DNA of 12,555 nucleotides from Bacteroidota bacterium (lineage in GTDB: Bacteria; Bacteroidota; Ignavibacteria; Ignavibacteriales; Melioribacteraceae). A program made the translations under genes and the position numbers. The stretch is from positions 1 to 12,555 of the forward strand of contig JAEXUB010000255.1 of assembly GCA_023453125.1 (NCBI GenBank). Reading direction: 5' to 3'. Numbering within the stretch: position 1 is the stretch's first letter; each line of letters opens with the position of its first letter. This document shows, one piece after another, positions 7,521-12,555 of the stretch. The notes beneath the pieces were generated by a model. The model searched no databases, was not told where the DNA came from, and was given only the letters and a program-made list of their open reading frames with translations.

Positions 7521-8582
7521 ATGAAAAACTGGAAATCAATAGTAGGCATAGTAATAGTTATTGCGGCAATTGTAACTATTCTTGCCATGAATAAGAAAAA
7601 GCTTTCGGCTGTTGCCGCCGGAGGCGTTAAAGATGTATTTTATGTCTCGGTGGATGTTGCTTCCACTAAAAAACTCGAATCTTCATTTTCTCTCACCGGT
7701 ACCGTTGCAGCCAACAACGATGTGAATATCTTAAGCGAAACTGCCGGAAAAGTTAAACAGATATTCTTCAAAGTAGGCGATTATAAACCAGCTAATTCGG
7801 TTCTTGCCCAGGTTGATGACGAATTGAAAATTGCCGCTTTCAAAAGCGCCGAAGCTAATTATGAAAAATCCAAAAAGGATTATGAAAGATTCAAAAATCT
7901 CTTTGAATTAGGCTCAGCTACCGATGCGCAGCTCGACGGAGCAAAACTTGCATACAGCGCCGCCGAAGCTCAGTTTATTGTCGCTAAAAGACAGCTTGAA
8001 GATACAAAAATTAAAACCCCCATTGCAGGCTATATAACAGCCCGCAATATTGATGTCGGTTCTATGGTACAGGGAGCTCCGCAGCCGACATTCATTGCTA
8101 ATATCGTCGATATTTCGCGTCTTAAAGTAAAATTGAACGTCGCTGAAAAATACGCCTTCTCATTGAAACAGGGGGATAAGGTCAAAGTAACCGCGGATGT
8201 ATTTCCGGGAGTAAATTTCAACGGCAGAATTGAATCTATAAGCGCAAAATCGGATGAAGCACATACTTTCCCGGTAGAAGTGGTTATTGAGAACCAGGGA
8301 AAGAACCAGCTTAAAGCAGGCGTATTTGCCAGAGTTGAATTTACCAGCCTTAAAGAGAGCGAAAGCATTGTAATTCCGAGACAGGCGCTCGTAGGAAGCA
8401 TTAAAGATCCACAGGTGTTTGTAGTAGAAAACGGAATTGCCCGCCTCCGTAAGCTGGTAATCGGCAATGAATCCAATACATTCGTTCAGGTGCTTCAAGG
8501 CATTAACGAAGGGGAAACAATTGTGGTTAACGGACAGAACATTCTTGTGGATAACACAAAAGTAGAGATACTGAATAAATAA
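7521..8582 (+). CDS. RND efflux periplasmic adaptor (membrane fusion protein, HlyD/AcrA type)
   Basis: This 353-residue adaptor should bridge the RND permease and the TolC-like channel in the periplasm. Residues about 5-22 form one hydrophobic segment (IVGIVIVIAAIVTILAM) followed by KKK. With no lipobox Cys and no clear cleavage site it is probably an N-terminal membrane anchor. Domains in order: first half of the lipoyl-like domain (about 60-100, NILSETAGKVKQIFFKVGD); an alpha-hairpin rich in Ala, Lys and Glu (about 105-157); second lipoyl half (TKIKTPIAGYITARNIDVGSMV, about 161-182); beta-barrel (from about 197, LKVKLNVAEKY); and a membrane-proximal domain (IPRQALVG onward). A short hairpin is usual for adaptors that meet TolC tip to tip. 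GGAGA (7506-7510) precedes the ATG by ten bases. It lies between the channel and permease genes, 14 bases before the latter. Confidence 0.95.
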   Translation: MKNWKSIVGIVIVIAAIVTILAMNKKKLSAVAAGGVKDVFYVSVDVASTKKLESSFSLTGTVAANNDVNILSETAGKVKQIFFKVGDYKPANSVLAQVDDELKIAAFKSAEANYEKSKKDYERFKNLFELGSATDAQLDGAKLAYSAAEAQFIVAKRQLEDTKIKTPIAGYITARNIDVGSMVQGAPQPTFIANIVDISRLKVKLNVAEKYAFSLKQGDKVKVTADVFPGVNFNGRIESISAKSDEAHTFPVEVVIENQGKNQLKAGVFARVEFTSLKESESIVIPRQALVGSIKDPQVFVVENGIARLRKLVIGNESNTFVQVLQGINEGETIVVNGQNILVDNTKVEILNK

Positions 8583-8596
8583 GGATTGAAAAGAAA

Positions 8597-11500
8597 ATGA
8601 CAATAACAGAATTATCAATAAAAAGACCTTCCCTTATAATTGTAGTCTTTGCGGCGCTTCTTACAGTGGGAATCTTCAGCTTCATTAAGCTGAACTATGA
8701 ACTCATTCCCCGTATATCTGCTCCGATTGTGACTATAACGACTATCTATCCGGGCGCTTCGCCTAATGAAGTTGAGTCGAGCGTTTCCAAAATTATCGAA
8801 GAGGCTGTTTCGGGAATGGATAAGGTTTCCGAAGTCCGCTCTACTTCTATGGAAGGAGTATCGTTCGTTATAATCGAACTCCTCCAGTCTGCCAATACCG
8901 ATATTTCGCTTCAGGAAGCACAGAGAAAAGTCGGCGAGGTAAGCAATAAACTGCCAACCGACGCTAAAACGCCGGTGATTACAAAATTCGCAATTGACGA
9001 ACTCCCCGTACTCCGTATGGGATTAAGCTCCAATATGAAATCGCAGGACCTGTACCAGTTCGTTAAAGACAAAATACAGCCCCAGCTTTCAAGAGTGCCC
9101 GGAGTAGGGCAGATTGCTCTCGTGGGGGGAGAAGAAAGAGAAATAAAGGTTAATCTCGATCTCCAGAAAATGAAAGCGTACGGATTCTCAATTCTTCAGG
9201 TAACTCAGATGATTAAAAACTCTAATCTCGATTTTCCTACCGGAAGCGTAAAGGATAGAGACGGCGAATTCATTGTACGCGTCGCAGGTAAATTCAGCTC
9301 AGTTGAAGAACTTAGAAATCTCTATATCGGGGAATCAAGAAGCGGCGGCGGTGTTAAGCTTTCGGATATAGCCGAAGTTGAAGACGGTATTAAGGATTAT
9401 CAGAATATTACCCGTATTAACTTCCGCAATACAATCGGGCTTAACCTGCAGAAACAGTCCGATGCAAATGCCGTTACTGTTGCAGACCTTGTTAAAAAGG
9501 AAATTACTAAACTCGAAAAACAGTACGAACATCTTGGACTTAAATTTACAGTTGCGCAGGACGGATCGCTATATACAATTGATGCCGTAAACGCTGTTAA
9601 GGAAGACCTTGCAATTGCAGTTATTCTTGTTGCGATTGTAATGCTTATGTTCCTCCACAGTATAAGGAACTCTTTCATTATTCTTATTGCAATCCCCGCA
9701 TCTTTAATATCAACCTTCATTGCGATATACGCATTGGGATTCACACTAAACCTTATGACCCTCCTCGGGCTTTCTCTTGTAGTAGGTATTCTTGTGGATG
9801 ACTCGATAGTGGTTCTTGAAAATATCTACCACCACCTCGAAAGAGGGGTAGATAAGAGAACTGCTGCTATTAGGGGACGAAATGAAATAGGCTTTGCAGC
9901 TCTCGCCATAACTTTTGTTGACGTTTCCGTATTCCTCCCTCTGGCTCTCGTAGGAGGACTTGTAGGCAATATTATGCGCCAGTTCGCTGTAGTGGTGGTT
10001 ATCTCCACATTGATGAGTCTTTTTGTTTCTTTTACTCTTACCCCTCTCCTTTCATCCCGCTTCGGTAAGCTTGAAAGATTAACAGACCGTACTCTGCTTG
10101 GACGTTTCGCTCTCTGGTTCGAGAAGTTCTTCCATAATTTTACCGAAGATTACATTAAAATCCTTAAATGGAGCTTCAACCATAAAATTAAGATTCTTGT
10201 TTTAACTGTTGGTCTCTTTTTTGGGTCACTGGCATTAGTACCACTCGGATTCATCGGATTTGAATTTATGACTCAGGTAGATCAGGGACAGTTTGCAGTT
10301 ACTCTCGAAATGGCTCCGGGAACTCCCATTGAGGAAACGAATAAATTATCGCAGAAGGCAGAGGCATTTATTGGCAGCCTGCCGGAAGTAAAGACCATTT
10401 ATGTTAACGTAGGCGCTTCCAGCGAAGGGCTTATAGGCTTCTCATCTGCTAATTCGACTGAAATAAGTGTTATTCTTACTCATAAAAACAGCAGAAAGAG
10501 AAGCACTGCCGAAGTCGGAGACCAGATTAAGGCAGAACTGATGAAAATACCGGGCGCAAAGGTCAGGGTTAATCCCATTGGTATTTTCGGTACCGCAAAC
10601 CAGACTCCTATTCAGCTCCTTTTAAGCGGTCCTAATTACAATGAAGTGCTCACTACCGCTAAGAAAGTAGCAGATGTTGTTAAAACCATTCCCGGAACTG
10701 CCGATGTGCGCCTTTCTACCGAAGAAGGGAAACCGGAAACCAGGATTGACATTGACCGCCGCAAGCTCGTGAGCTACGGACTCACACTCGCTGAAGTCGG
10801 CGGCGCGCTCCGTGTGGCTCTTACCGGCGATGACGATACAAAACTCCGCATCGGGGAAACAGATTATAATATAAGAATTGCCCTCGACGAGCAGGACCGT
10901 TCAAAGACTGACGACATTGGAAATATTTCTTTTGTAAACAGGAAAGGTCAGTTGATTTACCTTAACCAGTTTGCCGATGTTTACCGCTCCACCGGTCCTA
11001 CTAAGCTTTCACGCCAGTCCCGAAGCGCCTCGGTTACAATTTATTCCCAGGCAATCGGAAGACCTACAGGTACAATTGGACAGGACATTGTGAAAGAGCT
11101 GAACAAAATGACTCTCCCGTCGGGTATTACATATTCATTCCAGGGGGATATAAAGAGCCAGAATGATTCATTCGGCGACCTCCTCCTTGCCCTCTTTGCC
11201 GGTATTCTCTTTACATATATGGTAATGGTGGCTTTATATGATTCATTCGCCTATCCGTTTGTAATTCTGTTTACAATTCCGCTGGCATTCATAGGTGCGT
11301 TCCTGGCCCTGGCCCTTGCTATGAAACCATTGAGCATCTTCTCAATTCTCGGCGTTATTATGCTTATTGGACTTGTTGGCAAAAACGCTATTCTTCTTGT
11401 AGACCGCGCAAATGTAATGCGGGCAAATGGTGAGAGCGTTACAGACGCGCTGATAGACGCGGGCAGAATGAGAATTCGTCCTATCTTTATGACAACGCTG

Positions 11501-11734
11501 ACAATGATATTCAGTATGCTTCCAATTGCTCTTTCAACCAGTGAAGGCGCGGAATGGAAATCTGGACTTGCCTGGGCCCTTATAGGAGGTCTTACAAGTT
11601 CCCTATTCCTTACTCTTGTAATTGTGCCTTTAATGTATATTAAAGTGGAGCACTGGAAAGAATCTGTTCCGGCTTTAGTTAAAAAGATTACCGGAAAATT
11701 CTCAAAAGAAGAAGACGAAGCATTCGTTAAATAA
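8597..11734 (+). CDS. RND-family efflux permease (HAE1/AcrB-like inner-membrane pump)
   Basis: This 1045-residue proton-driven inner-membrane pump has the length of AcrB/MexB-type permeases. It opens with the family's N-terminal signature (ELSIKRPSLIIVV, then LNYELIPRISAPIVTI and TIYPGASPNEVE). The proton-relay residues are intact: Asp401-Asp402 in VVGILVDDSIVVLEN (TM4) and Lys929 in LIGLVGKNAILLVD (TM10). The two halves each carry a large periplasmic loop between the first and second membrane helices. The second half starts near KIKILVLTVGLFFGSLALV and includes FEFMTQVDQGQF. Intact Asp-Asp and Lys argue for a drug/hydrophobe pump (HAE) rather than a protein-export RND such as SecDF. An AAGGA at 8581-8585 lies 11 bases before the ATG and overlaps the adaptor stop. 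The substrate cannot be inferred. The C-terminal tail is charged and cytoplasmic (KKITGKFSKEEDEAFVK). It is the last gene of the operon, followed by a terminator. Confidence 0.97.
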   Translation: MTITELSIKRPSLIIVVFAALLTVGIFSFIKLNYELIPRISAPIVTITTIYPGASPNEVESSVSKIIEEAVSGMDKVSEVRSTSMEGVSFVIIELLQSANTDISLQEAQRKVGEVSNKLPTDAKTPVITKFAIDELPVLRMGLSSNMKSQDLYQFVKDKIQPQLSRVPGVGQIALVGGEEREIKVNLDLQKMKAYGFSILQVTQMIKNSNLDFPTGSVKDRDGEFIVRVAGKFSSVEELRNLYIGESRSGGGVKLSDIAEVEDGIKDYQNITRINFRNTIGLNLQKQSDANAVTVADLVKKEITKLEKQYEHLGLKFTVAQDGSLYTIDAVNAVKEDLAIAVILVAIVMLMFLHSIRNSFIILIAIPASLISTFIAIYALGFTLNLMTLLGLSLVVGILVDDSIVVLENIYHHLERGVDKRTAAIRGRNEIGFAALAITFVDVSVFLPLALVGGLVGNIMRQFAVVVVISTLMSLFVSFTLTPLLSSRFGKLERLTDRTLLGRFALWFEKFFHNFTEDYIKILKWSFNHKIKILVLTVGLFFGSLALVPLGFIGFEFMTQVDQGQFAVTLEMAPGTPIEETNKLSQKAEAFIGSLPEVKTIYVNVGASSEGLIGFSSANSTEISVILTHKNSRKRSTAEVGDQIKAELMKIPGAKVRVNPIGIFGTANQTPIQLLLSGPNYNEVLTTAKKVADVVKTIPGTADVRLSTEEGKPETRIDIDRRKLVSYGLTLAEVGGALRVALTGDDDTKLRIGETDYNIRIALDEQDRSKTDDIGNISFVNRKGQLIYLNQFADVYRSTGPTKLSRQSRSASVTIYSQAIGRPTGTIGQDIVKELNKMTLPSGITYSFQGDIKSQNDSFGDLLLALFAGILFTYMVMVALYDSFAYPFVILFTIPLAFIGAFLALALAMKPLSIFSILGVIMLIGLVGKNAILLVDRANVMRANGESVTDALIDAGRMRIRPIFMTTLTMIFSMLPIALSTSEGAEWKSGLAWALIGGLTSSLFLTLVIVPLMYIKVEHWKESVPALVKKITGKFSKEEDEAFVK

Positions 11735-11753
11735 AGTTCTCCTCCCCCAAGCT

Positions 11754-11793
11754 GCCGGCCGTCTCTGTTAAAAGGGGCGGCCGGTCTTTTTTT
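11754..11793 (+). terminator. Intrinsic terminator of the efflux operon
   Basis: CCGGCCG (11755-11761) pairs perfectly with CGGCCGG (11778-11784). The stem extends inward through five more pairs, including two G-U pairs, to a six-base loop, giving about 12 bp. A run of seven T follows (11787-11793). It starts about 20 bases after the RND stop codon. Confidence 0.92.
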
Positions 11794-11818
11794 AAAAGAA
11801 TTTTAACCGGCATTTTTT

Positions 11819-11826
11819 TATCTTTG
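11819..11826 (+). promoter_or_regulatory. Putative -7 element for the tRNA-Arg gene
   Basis: TATCTTTG matches the Bacteroidota -7 consensus TAnnTTTG exactly and lies 12 bases before the first base of the tRNA. Transcription would start about 6 bases upstream of the mature 5' end. A clear -33 TTG at the expected distance is not visible (the region is AATTTTAACC), so the call rests on one element. Confidence 0.42.
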
Positions 11827-11838
11827 AATTGTATTTTT

Positions 11839-11910
11839 GCCCCCGTAGCTCAGTGGATAGAGCAGTGGCCTCCGGAGCCATGCGCACAGGTTCGACTCCT
11901 GTCGGGGGTA
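11839..11910 (+). tRNA. tRNA-Arg, anticodon CCG
   Basis: The cloverleaf can be folded by hand. The acceptor GCCCCCG (11839-11845) pairs with CGGGGGT (11903-11909), with the outermost pair a G-U wobble, and A11910 is the discriminator. The D stem GCTC/GAGC spans 11848-11863. The anticodon stem GTGGC/GCCAT encloses the loop CTCCGGA with U33 and the anticodon CCG at 11872-11874, reading the arginine codon CGG. A four-base variable loop follows, then the T stem ACAGG/CCTGT with the loop TTCGACT. No CCA is encoded (the bases after the discriminator are CAA), so the end must be added by nucleotidyltransferase. A tyrosine recombinase gene follows, so the 3' half of this tRNA is a likely integration target. 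Confidence 0.96.
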
Positions 11911-12555
11911 CAAAGATTTTCCCCCTTTTTACTTCAAAAACGAAATATTTATAGCATCTCACAAATTAGTGGTTACATTTTTGGGGACTGGATTGCTATG
12001 TTTTTGAGTAAAAGACAAAACGGAATTTATTATGTTATCTGGGAGGAAAAGGGCCGCCGCCGGAAAGTTTCAACCGGGAAAAGATTGAAAACCGATGCAT
12101 TAAAATTCTTATCTTCCTTTGAACCTAACAAAAAAACCACACCTTTATATTCCTTAAGGGAGCTAATCCAATACTATTCTGCATTTTCTAAAACATACCA
12201 TAAGCCCCGGACATATTCAGAGATTCAAAAGACATTACAGAATTTCTATGATTTCTCTGGTAATTTAACCAATGGCAATATTAACAGGTCCTTACTAAAT
12301 AGCTACATTGCCTCCAAACTCAAAGCCTCAATCTATGCCGCTCGAACTGATTTAATCTATCTGAGGGCCTTCTTTAATAAACTTTTAGCCGATGGAATGA
12401 TTGATGCAAATCCTTGCAATGGCATTAAGACAATAAAAGTACCTGAGAAACTCCCCCTATTCTTAACAAAAGAAGATTATAAAAACCTGATTAGTCTTGT
12501 TGCCATAAAGGAAATGAGGGATATAATTATTCTTGCTGTAAATACCGGGCTGAGA
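11888..12555 (+). mobile_element. Probable left end of a tRNA-Arg-integrated element (right end outside window)
   Basis: A tyrosine recombinase starting 87 bases after a tRNA gene, pointing away from it and with different codon use from its neighbours, is the standard layout of a genomic island, integrative element or prophage inserted at a tRNA 3' end. The boundary given is inferred: the T arm and 3' acceptor strand (from about 11888) would be the attachment core. A repeat of it should mark the far end, which is not in the window. The bases between tRNA and integrase (11911-11997) hold a C5T5 run and AT-rich sequence, with no hairpin I can defend. Confidence 0.6.
11998..12555 (+). CDS. Tyrosine recombinase / integrase, N-terminal part (3' truncated by window)
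   Basis: The first 186 residues of a tyrosine-type site-specific recombinase are visible; the frame is open at the window end. Residues 1-43 look like an arm-type DNA-binding domain (QNGIYYVIWEEKGRRRKVSTG). Residues about 50-148 form the helical SAM-like core-binding domain (LRELIQYYSAFSKTYHKPRT through AARTDLIYLRAFFNKL, then ANPCNGI). The catalytic domain begins at about 150 (LPLFLTKEDYKNL). The last residue, Arg186 in ILAVNTGLR, is the box I catalytic arginine; the remaining catalytic residues lie outside. ATG 11998 is the first usual start codon in a frame that is open back into the tRNA, with GGGGA ten bases upstream. Leucine is encoded by TTA in 10 of 23 cases, against 2 of 23 in the adaptor gene, suggesting foreign origin. 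Adjacency to tRNA-Arg implies it drives an integrative element extending rightward. Confidence 0.93.
   Translation, partial: MFLSKRQNGIYYVIWEEKGRRRKVSTGKRLKTDALKFLSSFEPNKKTTPLYSLRELIQYYSAFSKTYHKPRTYSEIQKTLQNFYDFSGNLTNGNINRSLLNSYIASKLKASIYAARTDLIYLRAFFNKLLADGMIDANPCNGIKTIKVPEKLPLFLTKEDYKNLISLVAIKEMRDIIILAVNTGLR

Noticed and set aside
8030..8618. Two minus-strand open frames of about 150 codons opposite the adaptor gene
   Set aside because: They lie antisense to a clearly recognised adaptor with intact lipoyl and barrel motifs. Their translations show no domain, and no ribosome-binding site or promoter was seen.
11832..11839. Second exact TAnnTTTG match, TATTTTTG, next to the tRNA
   Set aside because: Its last base is the first base of the mature tRNA, so a promoter here would start transcription inside the tRNA. 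The copy at 11819-11826 is correctly placed.

Overview
The window looks like a chromosomal segment from a Gram-negative member of the Bacteroidota/Chlorobi/Ignavibacteriota (FCB) group. The evidence is: a DUF5687-type ABC permease, a family typical of Bacteroidota; a TonB-dependent receptor with an N-terminal carboxypeptidase-regulatory-like domain; -7 promoter elements of the TAnnTTTG type; and a tRNA gene without an encoded CCA end. Several genes also have recognisable Shine-Dalgarno sequences. That fits Ignavibacteriota at least as well as classical Bacteroidetes, but the phylum assignment is an inference and no species is claimed. All recognised genes are on the + strand.

Layout. (1) 1-3099: the 3' part of uvrB, then a membrane permease whose ATG overlaps the uvrB stop by one base, then its ABC ATPase. 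These three are tightly packed and probably co-transcribed. (2) 3217-5640: a stand-alone TonB-dependent outer-membrane receptor, closed by a strong UUCG-loop terminator and a second 8-bp palindrome. (3) 5756-11734: a four-gene operon of a receiver-only response regulator, a TolC-like outer-membrane channel, a periplasmic adaptor and an RND permease, with gaps of 29, 29 and 14 bases. It has a plausible Bacteroidota-type promoter in front and a GC-rich terminator behind. The last three genes encode a complete tripartite efflux pump; the receiver at the head of the operon is the unexpected member. (4) 11839-12555: a tRNA-Arg(CCG) gene followed 87 bases later by the start of a tyrosine recombinase that runs off the window. 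This is the usual layout of an integrative element inserted at a tRNA 3' end, with the element body to the right of the window.

Most of the window is core or efflux-type gene content and does not itself contain a clearly new system. The points most worth following are the integration junction at the tRNA (cargo lies outside the window), the receiver-only regulator heading the RND operon, the palindrome just upstream of that operon, and the coupling of uvrB to an uncharacterised DUF5687 ABC transporter.
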